A stretch of 64,000 nt of DNA from Caprella mutica (GCA_947561585.1 CANNZV010000868.1:143400-207399), one strand, 5' to 3'; positions 1-11,665 are shown, counted from the first letter of the stretch. The notes: generated by a model not told the origin, from the sequence alone. A program made the numbers and translations.

Positions 1-2604
1 GACGAACTTTAGTCTATTTCTTCGCAGGTCGAGATAATTCAGATGGTCCAAAAACTCAAATTCGTATCCATGAAGTTTTCCCATATTATTATCCTGAAGA
101 TGAAGTTCTTTCAATGAAGACAAACCGTGGAAAGTTCTATTTTGGATCGCTTCTATTTTCGAGTCATTGAGGAACAACTTAAAGAGATTCTTGCGGCCGA
201 TTAAATGATGGGCATCTAAGAAGTTCATGTCATTAGCGTCCATGTAGACAATAGTGGCGTCCATAGGAATGTCATCTGGAAGCTGTTGATGTCCACGAGC
301 AGAGCAGTCTACGATATTGGTGGCCCACGTATCGTCATGATAACACGAACACCCCGTGGGACAAGTCATCTGACAGTCACAGGCAATGAAATCACAGCAC
401 TGACAGAGAGCAAAACAATGGGATGAATAGGGACATAGAAACTGGGTAGCTCTAGTTTCAAGGAAAGATATCCTATTATCATTTGACCTGGGATAGGGAA
501 GAGTACATGTCACCTTATCAAGGTCCATGACCCGGGGATGTTGTCTCCTGGAGTTTATTTGATGAACTCTGTGCATCCACTCCATGTTGCAATCACAGAA
601 TATTGGATTGCCGCCTATATAAAATTGGGGAAGATCTTTATCATCAGGCACGGGTGTCAGAAGGAGGGAATTCAGTTCTATTTTACTCAGCAAGTTGTCA
701 AACAGATCCACCATCGAAATGTTGTGTTTGTCAGTGAATGTTCCAGGAGCAATGTGAGTTATTCTATTGCTGTTAACAAACAGTAACTTGACACTGTTGG
801 GAATAGAAGATGGTCCTAATTTTTCAATCAGGTTGTGGGATGCATCTAGTGTTTTCAACTGCAAGTCTTTTTCGATATTGTAATAATTACCTAACTCAAT
901 AATTTTATTGTGCTGCAAATCTAGGTATTGCAACTGTGCAGGTATTAGTGCATAATCAAACCAAGTTATTCGATTATCAGACACATTTAACCAAATCAAA
1001 TTTGGTAATGTTGCAAACAGGGCATTTACGTCATTTAATTTATTCCCATCCAATCGCAATAATTTCAAACCTGTATTTGAATCAAATGAATTGTGGGCAA
1101 TAGTTCTTATTTCATTCATGGATAAATCCAAAACTTCAATTTCTTTCAAATCTTCCAAACAGTTCTCACATATATTTCTTAGGACATTGTTCGACATATC
1201 TAAATGTTGCAACTGTTTCAACTGGACTAAATCACTGGGTTTAACTTCACTCAGTAAATTGTGACTCAAACGCAATGTCCGCAGAGATTTCGCTTGACTC
1301 ACGGCCTCTGGTATTTCGTGGAGAAAATTGTATTCGAATCTCAAATTACGCAAACTGGTACAATTTTGGAGTGCGTTAGGCGATATTCCAGTGAGGTTAT
1401 TGTGGGACAAGGAGAGACTTGAGAGCACATGAAGACCGGCCAAAGACTTGCCCTCCATGTTGGCGAGACGATTGAAACTCAGATCCAGACGGTGAAGATT
1501 CACCAGTGAAGAGAACATCGAATCGGCAATGGTGGTCAGGTCGTTGTGACTCAAATCAAGGACTTGAAGTGCTGATAAGTCCATGAACATATCCGGGGTT
1601 ATTTGAGACAATTTGTTCCGACTGAGGTTTAGGACAACAAGACGAACCAAGCCCAGGAATGTTTCAGAAGTTACCCATTCGGAAGTAAGATGGTTAGAAG
1701 ACAAATCAAGAATGGTAAGCTGGGCTAAATTGGAGAAAAGTTCGGGAGCGAGAACACTAATGCTGTTGTTCTGAATGTGGAGTTCTTGGAGGAAAAGGGT
1801 TTCGTTGAATATTTCTGGAGGCAGGGCAGCTAATTTATTACTGGATATATTTAGTATTTCAAGTTGATGGAGCCCCGATAAGGAATTATCGGCCATCATT
1901 GAAATTTCGTTGTACTGGAGGAACAGTTTTTTCAGCGACTCCAAGCCCGCCAAACCGACTTCGGGCAGCATCACCAGATCATTACCGGACAGATCTAGAG
2001 TTATTAGATGTGCCCCACAGCCTCCCGAAACTCCAACTTCGGAAACGTCTTGCAGTCGATTCCAAGTGAGATTCAAGTGCCTGAGAGCCGGAAGAGGGCA
2101 AAATACACGCTCAGGCAAATTCCACAAATTGTTTCTGCCTAACTGAAGTGATTCCAGATTTGGCATTCCAACAAGACTTTCGGACTGAAGTTGCAATTCC
2201 ATTGCAGACCAATCGCTGTTGTGAGTCGTAACTGTTAAATGCTTGAGAACATCCAGACCGAGAAATGTACCGCTTGGTAAATCCGTCAACTTGCAGTACT
2301 CAATTGATAGAGACTCCAGATTAAAAAGTCTCTGGAATATTCTCGACTGAAGTGAAGACTGGAAAAAGAGTACATCGCTGCACTGAACTTTTAGCTCCTT
2401 CGTATGTTCGGTTTGAGAAATACTCAAACTGCTGCTATCCAAATCACTGCTGATTGTCCGCACATTGCAAGTCAAGGAAACTTCATTTTTCGACACTTGA
2501 TCTCGAAAAGACCAATCACAATTTTCTGGTGCATCGTAATTCAAAGGAGTAATTTGTGTCACTCCTAAAACACTATAAATGAACAAGGTTAGTAACAGCC
2601 TCAT
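1..2604 (-). CDS. Toll-6/7: Toll-like receptor, Toll-6/Toll-7 class, 5' partial (ectodomain only)
   Basis: Single open frame of 868 codons on the minus strand with no stop down to position 1, so the 3' part is outside the window. Start chosen at the ATG complementary to 2602-2604; an in-frame TAA lies four codons upstream. Residues 1 to about 17 form a signal peptide (MRLLLTLFIYSVLGV). From about residue 75 to 655 there are some twenty leucine-rich repeats with LxxLxLxxN cores. An LRR C-cap begins near residue 666 (NPIFCDCNMEW), followed by a Cys-rich N-cap around residues 726-775 (SHCFALCQCC, CPTGCSCYHDD) and a second LRR block that runs off the edge. The double cap and the NTDWSAM-like and CFALCxCCDF-like segments are typical of long insect Tolls (Toll-6, Toll-7, 18w, Tollo), which are often intronless and act at the cell surface in epithelial patterning and immunity. 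The exact orthologue cannot be fixed; transmembrane and TIR domains are expected beyond position 1. Confidence 0.95.
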   Translation of the reverse strand, partial: MRLLLTLFIYSVLGVTQITPLNYDAPENCDWSFRDQVSKNEVSLTCNVRTISSDLDSSSLSISQTEHTKELKVQCSDVLFFQSSLQSRIFQRLFNLESLSIEYCKLTDLPSGTFLGLDVLKHLTVTTHNSDWSAMELQLQSESLVGMPNLESLQLGRNNLWNLPERVFCPLPALRHLNLTWNRLQDVSEVGVSGGCGAHLITLDLSGNDLVMLPEVGLAGLESLKKLFLQYNEISMMADNSLSGLHQLEILNISSNKLAALPPEIFNETLFLQELHIQNNSISVLAPELFSNLAQLTILDLSSNHLTSEWVTSETFLGLVRLVVLNLSRNKLSQITPDMFMDLSALQVLDLSHNDLTTIADSMFSSLVNLHRLDLSFNRLANMEGKSLAGLHVLSSLSLSHNNLTGISPNALQNCTSLRNLRFEYNFLHEIPEAVSQAKSLRTLRLSHNLLSEVKPSDLVQLKQLQHLDMSNNVLRNICENCLEDLKEIEVLDLSMNEIRTIAHNSFDSNTGLKLLRLDGNKLNDVNALFATLPNLIWLNVSDNRITWFDYALIPAQLQYLDLQHNKIIELGNYYNIEKDLQLKTLDASHNLIEKLGPSSIPNSVKLLFVNSNRITHIAPGTFTDKHNISMVDLFDNLLSKIELNSLLLTPVPDDKDLPQFYIGGNPIFCDCNMEWMHRVHQINSRRQHPRVMDLDKVTCTLPYPRSNDNRISFLETRATQFLCPYSSHCFALCQCCDFIACDCQMTCPTGCSCYHDDTWATNIVDCSARGHQQLPDDIPMDATIVYMDANDMNFLDAHHLIGRKNLFKLFLNDSKIEAIQNRTFHGLSSLKELHLQDNNMGKLHGYEFEFLDHLNYLDLRRNRLKFV

Positions 2605-2745
2605 CCCATGCCATTACTTTTAACAACACTCTGTTTCATTTCAAGGTTCATGCACACGGAGTCGTGGTCTGTACTCAGTATCAAGCACTGTGGTGAAGAG
2701 AGCCAGAGCGACTGTTCATAACAACCACTCTTCACGAGATCTCAT
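2573..2745 (-). promoter_or_regulatory. Four upstream ORFs in the Toll leader
   Basis: The predicted leader has four short ATG-started frames: 2745-2716 (9 codons), 2719-2681 (12 codons, start overlapping the previous stop), 2651-2601 (16 codons, stop overlapping the Toll ATG as ATGA) and 2614-2573 (13 codons, overlapping the Toll start out of frame). Such an arrangement usually lowers or conditions initiation at the main ATG. The effect is inferred. Confidence 0.55.
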
Positions 2746-2755
2746 TCTACACTGA
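2721..2755 (-). promoter_or_regulatory. Toll core promoter: initiator plus DPE
   Basis: On the minus strand an arthropod initiator TCAGT occupies 2755-2751, putting +1 at 2753. The downstream element GGTTGT lies at +28 to +33 (2726-2721) and matches the DPE consensus RGWYVT at every position. No TATA box is seen about 30 bp upstream. The implied 5'UTR is 149 nt. Start site inferred, not measured. Confidence 0.6.
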
Positions 2756-3054
2756 GTGAAATATTCCTTACATTTAGTTGAGACAGTACAAGTTTCCTGT
2801 CAAAACGTGTTCATATCTTGTTATGAACAAGTATGAACTAATTTAACAATTTAAAATATTTCATAATTTGAATAGATTCGATATTTCAAGGTATTTCAAT
2901 TTTCAAAGATTTCATTTCACAATAAGAGTGGGTGGAGAATAAAATAAATGAAAATTTAAAATATCGGTATAGTTTGTTCTAGGTTTTTTTCATCCCAACT
3001 TTTTCCCAATTTCCCAACTTTACTAACCAACCTAGATCCCATCCCCATTCCCCC
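2756..3054. other. Toll proximal upstream DNA, no gene
   Basis: AT-rich sequence between the predicted start site and the first conserved block, with a pyrimidine-rich plus-strand tract near 3000-3060. No reading frame or repeat recognised. Confidence 0.4.
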
Positions 3055-3180
3055 TTCTCTGTGAACAGACAAAGTTTTTAGTGACAAACCGCAGTACTCC
3101 GGTCACGATGTTACTTTTAGAGACTATTTTTAGCCCGTGAATAAAAGGGACTTTTTGTAAAAGACGAGGAAAGTTGATTG
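3055..3180. repeat. Conserved noncoding block 1, copy 1
   Basis: About 126 bp that recurs at 52667-52791 in the same orientation with about five substitutions and one 1-bp indel; flanks do not align. It lies roughly 300-430 bp upstream of the predicted Toll start site. Both copies contain AATAAA and the same GTACTCCGGTCACGATG core. First member of a collinear series of three pairs. Confidence 0.8.
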
Positions 3181-3446
3181 TGCGACTATAAAGCGTTTAA
3201 CTCGACAAATAAAGTAATGGTGAATGTTGTAAATTAATGAATTATCTACGGGATAATAAAATCAAATATATAATTCAAATGATATAAACATTTATTGATA
3301 ACATACACATAATTTCTTAATATTTAGCCTGTATTTTTAAAATTAATGTTTTTTTTGAATAACGAATAATTATGTGTGTAGATATAAAATCATGACGCTT
3401 TTCATAAAGTTTTATACCTAGTTTTACTCACGCTTACCAGATAGAG
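3181..3446. other. AT-rich, nothing recognised
   Basis: Simple AT-rich DNA following block 1; no coding or repeat structure identified. Confidence 0.4.
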
Positions 3447-3500
3447 GGGTAAACTCAGAATTATCGGACAGTTCCACTTTTCGATCTGGTAAAAAAAAAA
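3447..3500. mobile_element. Solo MITE terminus
   Basis: Contains the family's end sequence (gggtaaactcagaattatcg then gacagttccac and a TTTTCGATC core) without a recognisable partner end nearby. Probably a truncated copy of the hairpin MITE family seen intact at 3931 and elsewhere. Confidence 0.5.
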
Positions 3501-3930
3501 CATAATAAAAGTTAAACACTAATTATTATTATATGTTTTATTTTTACATAATCAAAAATGTGAAATTGTTTGCAAACTCGGAATTTATCTTTATTTAACT
3601 TCAGACTGCTATGTTCTTAAGGTGAAGCAATATAAGAAAATTGGTAACTAAAGCAATTTATATATCTTTATTATCTTTATTTTCCAATAAAGAAATCAGA
3701 GAGTTACTTTGTTATCAGTGACTAATGTCCATAAGGCTCATTATCTCCACTTAATTCCACGATATCAAGTCCCTAATGTCTTTTTACCAAGCCACTGTAC
3801 AGTCGTTATTTCGATAGCAAGGCCATTCCACGCCCTGCCAACATTTTTATGGTTTGCTATTCGGATTCCATTATCAGGACTCTGAAGAATGTGTAGAAAA
3901 TATTAATGAAATGATATAATGCATATGGGG

Positions 3931-4131
3931 TGAATTACGAATTATCGGTCAGTTTCACGTCTTCGGTCATATAAGAAATAATGATATTATAATAGTTATT
4001 TTATTTTAATTTTAATTGGTATCCATGATACCTGCAGGCATAATGGATACCAATAAAAATATAATAACTATTATTATATAATTTTTTCTTATATGAACGA
4101 AGATGTGAAACTGACCGATAATTCGTAATTT
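3931..4131. mobile_element. Hairpin MITE, full copy
   Basis: Terminal inverted repeats of about 45 bp begin TGAATTACGAATTATCGG and end in its complement. The centre is a palindrome around GGTATCCATGATACCTGCAG. The whole unit folds into one long hairpin of about 200 bp. No coding capacity. Confidence 0.8.
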
Positions 4132-4212
4132 AAATTTATTAGTATATAATTGAATGTGTTAATTATTTTTTTCATAGGATTGTAATGGCAATTTCCAATC
4201 ATTAATCTACAA

Positions 4213-4330
4213 CAGTGGTTCCCAAACTAGGGTTCGCGGTCCCCTGGGGACTGCGAAGGGTTTCAAGGGGACCGCGAGAGGTTGCCACCTATTTCATTTT
4301 GTAGAACCATGTTTTTACGCCTTTGGTCTT
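4213..4330. mobile_element. hAT-like transposon terminus
   Basis: Begins CAGTGGTTCCCAAACTAGGG, the end sequence of a widespread animal hAT family, followed by a GC-rich inverted segment (GCGGTCCCC / GGGGACCGCG). The complementary right terminus was not found within several kilobases, and the adjacent 4492-4812 frame is not recognisable as transposase. Likely a truncated copy. Confidence 0.5.
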
Positions 4331-6978
4331 CTATACAAATACCACGTGACCAATACCTTGCACTCAGTCTGCATTGATCTGTCACGTTTCTTACCAAAGT
4401 TCAAATGTTGGGTCACATAAGCAAAGCGCTTACAATCAGTGCTAGCCCTGAGAAAAATATTCGCAGTGCATATAATATTTCCGGTGCGCATCTACCTGCA
4501 TTTAGGTGCACAAATAAGTACATAGGATAAAACAGTATAGGCTGTCAAGTTGTTGTTCTTTGCTCTGACCAAATGAAGCGGGTCTATAGCTATTTGGACA
4601 GTAGTTGATTGTTCTTCAATGGTTTGCAATAAAATAATTACTGCAATTCTGAATCTGGCTTTTGTGAGTTTACAATTGCAATAATTTAAAGTGGGATCTG
4701 TCCTTTCATATTTACAGACTAATACTATCAATGTATTATAATTCTTAATATGAATTTTATTGCAAAGCTTCGAGAAAACCATCTTACGGTGCTTATAGGT
4801 TTTATTGTTCAATATTTTTTATCTGTTTTAACTATTTATGAAGAGTTATTGTGCAGCATTTTTAAATTTCTTTGCCAGTATTTTAAATTTAACTGCGCCA
4901 TTATGCATTCTAACGGGAACACTGTTTGCAAGGTATACGTTACCTTTATTCATTGATCCTAATTTCCTTCTGTTTATTATCCATCCATGTTATCTTTTTT
5001 TTCAGTTTCACCTCACAATTGCATCTTGGCTTCAGTTGCAATTTGTTCTCTAGTGAAAAATAGTTCGATTCAATGTTAAACTACGGGCATCGTCCCACCT
5101 AACAAACTGTTACTTAATTATGCATCCTAGAACTTAGAAATTTGATATAAACATATGGAAGCAACGAATGATAAATTTACTTTGCTTCTGGTAAAAATCA
5201 CAATTTATTCATAGAAAACGAGATGTGTAAGAGAACGTGATTTGATGTGGATACAAGAAATGAAACTCCTCCGTCCATTTTTGACATACAATGAGGATTG
5301 GGGTACCATTAAATGTGCAAATACTTGGACAACAGAGTAGAATTTATTTAAAAAAAAATTATGGCTCTAAAATGGGAATATAAAGATTTTTGTCCAGAAA
5401 ATAAAATAAAATATTTCGTACTTCTGACGTCATGGCTTTTGATCGAAGACGAATTTCTGAACAAAGTAGACTACACGTTGTTCTCCAAGTCTTTACGCAT
5501 TCAACGATATCCAATATATCACTTTACGTCAAAAAATTCAAAAGGAGATACAGTTTGAATCACAAAAAAAATAGTATTTTTCAGGAGAGCAAACTGAGTT
5601 TGTTTTTGTGGATCTTTTGGGATCTTTTCAATTCCAGAGGAAGAATTTTGAAAATAAATGTACCTGCATCCAGTCACTGTATATTCTCAGTACTTAATTG
5701 TCAAACGGTAACTAAAGCGAGGAAAGGTAATCAGAATTTTTTTAATTGTCACTCCTTGATTATATATCTCATTTTCTATGAGTTATAATGAAAGAAAATC
5801 TATTTTGGAGTTAGTATAAGGGTGGTTAAGCCACCGGACTATAATAGTTTAGTTTTAGTTTGGTGGTAGGTTAAATAAAGTTATATAGAACAAATACTAT
5901 ACTCAGAATGATTAATAATTAAAGGTAATGATATAAATGAAATGAGGGTAAGTGTGTGAGTGGTAGAGTCACAGCCTTTAATATGAACAGGAATTACAGA
6001 ATAATTAGGGACTACATATTAGTAATCAATAATATATAAACAAAAGATAAAGCAAACTACCTACATAAAATTACATTGAATGAAAAAGGAACTAAACAAC
6101 ATTATAATACTTAATTTAAACATATTAACCTAATAGAAGGCTACAACATACCGAGAGATTCCCGGCTGTACCTCGAGTAATGAGTGATTAGAAATGATGT
6201 AGCTGGATGGCATCACAGTCTTTTATATGAATGCTTGACAAACAAACTTAGCGCATGCGCAATAGCAAAAGTTTATATCTACCTATTTATAAAAATGCAC
6301 TAGTTAATACAAGGAAATAAAAATTTGAATAATATAATAAATGATAAATAAATATAAAAGAACCTAATTACAAAATATAAAGTTTGAACATTAGTTAGTT
6401 TAGGAGATATAATATATCTAAGGTTTGCTCCAGAAGGATCTTACTAGAACATTCTAGAGCAAATTCTTGAACATTATTGACTCATACATATTTACAACAA
6501 ATGATAAATTATAGTGAAATGATAAAGTTGAATTTTTGGGTTTGTTTAAACTATTTAGGCAAATTGTTTTATAAAAAAAAAGACAAATTTAGCTACCTAT
6601 TATTAAGAAATGAAAAATGAGAATTATTTAGAAGTCTAAAACTAAATATGAGAATAAATGAGACATTAGAAATTTTGCATTAGAATTGTAAGTAATATTA
6701 TTTTGAACATTAAATTAGAATAATAAATTTGTTAGTGATCATGCATCACTATATTAGAGTACTTACTATACATATAAGCCTATTATTGAACAGTTTTTCA
6801 GTGTTTGAGACTGTGATGAAAGTTTAAAGTATTGAATATACTATTGGTTTCAAAATCCATCCATAGCTTTATTCTCACTCAGTATAGGTAAGTGATCAAT
6901 AGATACTTAGATTTCTATAATTATTGCGTTACATTTAACAATCAGCAATTTTATGCTCTATGAAATATTTTTGGAAGA
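4331..6978. other. AT-rich intergenic DNA, no gene
   Basis: Small reading frames here (up to 118 codons) show no family resemblance or codon bias and overlap each other in several frames. No RNA gene or clear repeat identified. Confidence 0.4.
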
Positions 6979-7180
6979 AGGGCACTAAGTTTCAAGTTAA
7001 TGGTACGTTCTACATTTCCGGACACGTCAGAAAAGAAAATAGGTATGATAATTATATTCAACTTCTATTCGAATTGGTATCATTAATACCAATTGAAATA
7101 AAAGTTGAATAATGATTATTATATCGAGATTTTTACGTGTTCAAAAATATGGAACCGTGCGATAACACGGAACTTACCCT
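6979..7180. mobile_element. Hairpin MITE, diverged copy
   Basis: Right end reads CACGGAACTTACCCT; the left end is a degenerate complement. The centre is the GGTATCATTAATACC palindrome. Same family as 3931-4131 but older, judging from mismatches between the arms. Confidence 0.65.
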
Positions 7181-7955
7181 AAAATGGGACTTGTTGATTT
7201 TCTGAACCAATTGCTTCTAATAACCTCATCTGGATTATAATATTGATGTTTTTGATAGTTACCGTGAAATAATCACAAAGAATTGTCTCCGTTTTCTATG
7301 TCTACGAACGGTACTTAGTTCGAGACATGACTCGAAATAAGTGCCACTTTTATTAAAGTGAGGTGTAATTAAAGCGAGGCCTGGCTGTATCTACTTTATA
7401 TATTATAATAAACAAAGTGATATACGAAGTAAGAATAACGGGAACAATTTGTTCCCTATAAAAATCTGCAATCATTACAGTTTTAAAGATTATCCAATTG
7501 ATTAATAATTCATAGAAAGTTCATAAGATGATGATACCCTTTTTGTTCAAAATTCCCTGGTCTTATTTCTATCGTAAGAACAAAAAATCCCAACCAGAAT
7601 CAATCCTGACGCCTGGAAATGAAGACAGTAAAGAACAGATCGAATCTTCAAATATTTTGCAACGGAGATTCTTGTCCAAGACTTCAGAATTGATTGCAGT
7701 TTTTTCTTTTAAAAAGTATTTCAATTGGAAACAAGAACCGAAACTTTGTAGAAAATGTGTCTATATTGCAGTTTCAGAGAGTATTGGAAGTATTGAACGA
7801 TCCCAACAATCATCTAAAATATATGAAAAAAATATATTTGAGAATATATATTGGAAAAGACTCATATATTGAAATATTAGGAGCTTATTTCATAATTCGT
7901 AAGGGGGATTTTCCGTAGGTATGCAATACAGAATCGTGTTCAGGTAATTGTTATT
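7181..7955. other. AT-rich intergenic DNA, no gene
   Basis: Contains a 114-codon plus-strand frame (7528-7872) with no recognisable domain, a Lys/Ser/Ile-rich composition expected from AT-rich DNA, and an overlapping second frame. Not called as a gene. Confidence 0.4.
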
Positions 7956-8136
7956 AACAATTAACCTTATTGTCCATGTGATTCGGAACCACTCTGAAGT
8001 CTGCCAATTAAAATACTCCACTTCAGAAACTTCCGAACCAATTAAAGGGAAAGCAATTCAATCGCAGGAAAGGTCTTTAACTGTGACCTGCTCTCGACTG
8101 AAATCCTAATTCGAATTGAGGAAATTGAATCTTGAA
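7956..8136. repeat. Conserved noncoding block 2, copy 1
   Basis: 181 bp identical at every position to 55467-55647, same orientation, with unrelated flanks on both sides. No sustained reading frame. Contains GATTCGGAACCACTCTGAAG and GACCTGCTCTCGACTG. Second of three collinear pairs. Confidence 0.9.
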
Positions 8137-8255
8137 ATAGAAATGAGTAATAGGTAATATCTGGAGTTATAATTTTTAGCGTATATTCTTTCTAATAATT
8201 ACGGTTTTATTTGAGGTTGCAAGTGATGCGTATCAGTAATAGGATTATTTCGACC

Positions 8256-9188
8256 ACGACGGTGTACCGACAATTGGGCTCGTGAAATTGAGCTCAAGAC
8301 AATAATTGGGCCCAGAACAATTGAGCCCCACGACAATTGGCTCAAAACCATTGCTACTGTAATAATTAAGGTTGTGACAATATGCTCTTTTGCCTAAAAA
8401 TATATTCTTCAGCATATTTAGAATAAAGAATATTCCTAATATGAAAAAAAAAATTCTCTTTATGCAAAATATATTCGTGTTATAAAACATATTTTTTTTA
8501 TTAGAACTTATTCTTTTGATGAATAGATACTATTTTTGATGAAACTATTATATCTTTATGTTCAGAGATATTCAAGAAATTTAAGAAGAGGAAAATTTAT
8601 AGAAGAGGAAACAATAAAAATAAAAATATAACTATTTTTAGAAGACTGTTGCCAACAAGGCATGCCGAAATTATTGACATACAAGCCGAATTAAGATAGT
8701 GTGAACTGGTCGAAACCTGCATGGTGTTCAATATTGGAAAGTTTTATGAATTAATATTGCTAAATGTATTCTCACAGTCTCATTTTATCACAACAACAGT
8801 TCAATTTTCTTTTTGTTGAATGTAACGAAAAACCTTCAAAATTTAACGATGTATAGTACACATTGGATCCATATGAAATCTTAAAGTCAATACGATTTAT
8901 TAAACTCTTCAAATATTTCCATTACACCGAAACATGATATTAGCATTCAAATGTTATTTAAGTGGTTTGCTAATGTATCAATCATATTTATCAATCGAAT
9001 TACAACACTTTAATAAATTGAAAGTAGAAATAATGTAAAACATATTTCAAGAGAATAATAGCATATTTAATACTGTCAAAACCCTGCTATAATAACAAAG
9101 AAACATTTTTCATTATGTCTGCTGCCCAAATTTTTGGGGCCCAATTGTCGTGGGTCCTAATTATCGGTCCACAAACCAGGACACGTGC
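8256..9188. mobile_element. Foldback-like element A
   Basis: Left end (to about 8345) and right end (from about 9130) carry inverted, repeated units of the type GGGCCCAATTGTCGTGGG. The roughly 780-bp interior is AT-rich and noncoding. Flanked by an imperfect 9-bp direct repeat ATTTCGAMC (8247-8255 and 9189-9197, 8 of 9 matching). The architecture resembles Drosophila foldback elements, which also make 9-bp duplications. Confidence 0.65.
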
Positions 9189-9397
9189 ATTTCGAACACA
9201 CAATGTAATGGAGACTGGAAGCCGATGGTCAAATTATAATGAATGATACAAAAATACAAACTTTCACTATTAATAAATATTAATGATTATTTAAATTAAA
9301 TTTTAATACATTTAGAAGTTAGATAATTGTTACATTTTCATTGAAATGCCAACACAAGGGAGATTTTCTTTGGTATTCAAATTTCAAAGGCAGGTAT

Positions 9398-9707
9398 TGA
9401 ATAATTCCACTCCCCATCGTTTTTTCCTCCTCAGCCGATATCGGCGTATTGCCTCCACTGGACCATGCAACAACCTCTATGTGTTCGACATTTGTGATGG
9501 AAACCAGTTGTAGGGGAGCTATGGCTAAAATGATACACGCTCCTTCTGTTTAAAATATTCAAAGTTTCAAATTTCTTTTGTCATTCCGATGCGCATCAAA
9601 TTTCTTGGAAGTGTGAATCTCTTTGAGGAATTTTTGTCAGTTGGTGAAATTGAAAGGTTTCGACAAACGGAGAATTTCTGACAATTTTACCCTCGATTGG
9701 AGAGACC
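9398..9707. repeat. Conserved noncoding block 3, copy 1
   Basis: 310 bp matching 57203-57519 with only a handful of substitutions and one 7-bp indel, in the same orientation. The minus-strand frame that is open in the other copy is stopped by TGA here, arguing against coding. Third of the collinear pairs. Confidence 0.88.
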
Positions 9708-11200
9708 AAAATTTATTTATTTTCAAAACAATTTTCAAAATTTTCAACCAGTTTCAATTTATTCGGAACCGAATCTTCTGGTTCCGACGCTAGTTTTTAA
9801 AATTTGCAAATTAACAGTTTTCGATTTTCAAAGTTAACCGAATTATTTATTTATATAAAATAATACATTGAATGCGAATTTATTCCTTAAAGAAGCTAGC
9901 AAAAGCATTTGAAACATTGCACATGTTAGATTCCCACAATAGAGTATTTTTACGAGATTCACGTCAAAATTATGCGTCCATTCTTAGAATTCATTCTTTC
10001 AAACGCATTTGTAAATGGTCTCCTACTTTTCCAACACCATTTTCATTTCAATTGCCACTTCATTTCTCTTATTCGAGAAGATGAAATACGTGGTCGCTTA
10101 ACTCGGCAATCCTCAGGAGTTTCGTAAGAGCGGAGTCAGCAGTTTTTTCCCACCGGAATTGCTCATCCTAATTTGGAGGTTAATTCGAGGACATTAAGGA
10201 GAATTAGTTTACGGAATAGAATCGCAAGGACACATTAGGGATAAGAAATTACCATGTTGTGCTATTAGTAATGTATTTTTTTTATAAAATATAGAATCAG
10301 AAAGCTACGTATGGGAGACGAGAAAATAAAAAATATACTTAAAATGCATATAATTTTATAGAATGGCTTCAATTAATATAGCATTTATATAACTTCTAGA
10401 TTTCATACCAATTATTCTCATATCTCGAATTCTTTGGCATAAAATCCCCGAAATAATTCATTGAATCAATTCCCAATGGGACATTCAGTCCTAAACCTGA
10501 GGTACAAGAAACCAAAGTGCCACCCTTAGAATTTTAATGAAGCCATCTGTCTTCATTTGCATTTTTAGTTTGTTTTTGGGTTAAATCTAAACGTAGCAAG
10601 AATTGAGAGAAGTTGCTACTTATTCTATTATGTACTGAAAGAATAGAAAGGTTAAGTTAAAACTATGAATAGTGTATTAGAAATAGAAAGTTACAGGATC
10701 TTTTCAGGATGTAACCATCAATAAGTTTACCATTCAATTTCCTAACACTCACAGTTATAATAGGCACTATAACGTAAGCTGTGATAGGACTTTAAATAGG
10801 GTAACTTTAATTAATATAAAAAATAATGTGAAATGTACTATTTAAAGGGACCAATCTTATAATAAATTAAATATTATCATTTAAAAAATCTTAATAAAAA
10901 TAATGTATACCTCATTCTTTAATTCCATTTGTTTTTTTAAACAGACAATAGAGTTCAAATATAATAAACAAATAACATTGATGAATCAAAATATTGAGAT
11001 GCATTATTTACTCACTAATTTTATTTATTATTGATTAATATATGATAATTTCATAGTATCATTTTTTATCAAATCAAGAAAAAAATCGAACCAATCCTTC
11101 TACTTTTCCCCAAATTATATCAAATATTCAATAGAATGTCAAGAATAATAAAATAATTCCACAATATTCTATTGTTTATGTCCAATATGAATTATTTTGT
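9708..11200. other. AT-rich intergenic DNA, no gene
   Basis: No supported gene. Low-complexity TTTTCAAAATTTTC runs occur near 9720-9830; the remainder is unremarkable AT-rich DNA. Confidence 0.4.
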
Positions 11201-11385
11201 AGGATAAGTCAGAATTATTGGACAGGTCCCTATTCACGTTTATATAATAATCTCGTCATTCCAATCGGTATCCATGATATCTGCAGGTATCAAGGATACC
11301 AATCAATATCAAAGTTAAAAAAAGCCAAAAAAATTCTATTACGATTGAAAATGTGGAACAGTTCCATAACTTGGAACTTACCTTA
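11201..11385. mobile_element. Hairpin MITE copy
   Basis: Ends AGGATAAGTCAGAATTATTG and CATAACTTGGAACTTACCTT, with the centre palindrome GGTATCCATGATATCTGCAG. Same family as 3931-4131. Confidence 0.7.
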
Positions 11386-11665
11386 ATTGAGTTTCTTTTT
11401 TTTTTTTCTTTGGGGGGGGGGGGGAAGGGCTCTGATCTAAAGAATCCTAAATATATAACAACTTATCATTTTGCTTTCACATCAAAGACTCTCATACATT
11501 TATAATGAAGTTATTCCAAAATAGACAGAAAAATAAATATATTTGAGAAACATCCTATATACATTGTTATTTATTTCAATAATTAATTGTATATTTTAAA
11601 TGTGATACTATTATCCTTTACGGTATTATCATGATAAAATACGCTACCTTATCTCATAATAAGTA

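Noticed and set aside
4492..4812. 106-codon frame next to a hAT terminus as transposase
   Set aside because: No zinc-finger or hAT dimerisation motif can be seen; probably chance.
7528..7872. 114-codon plus-strand frame
   Set aside because: No signal peptide, domain or conserved motif, and a second frame overlaps it; no splice partner found.
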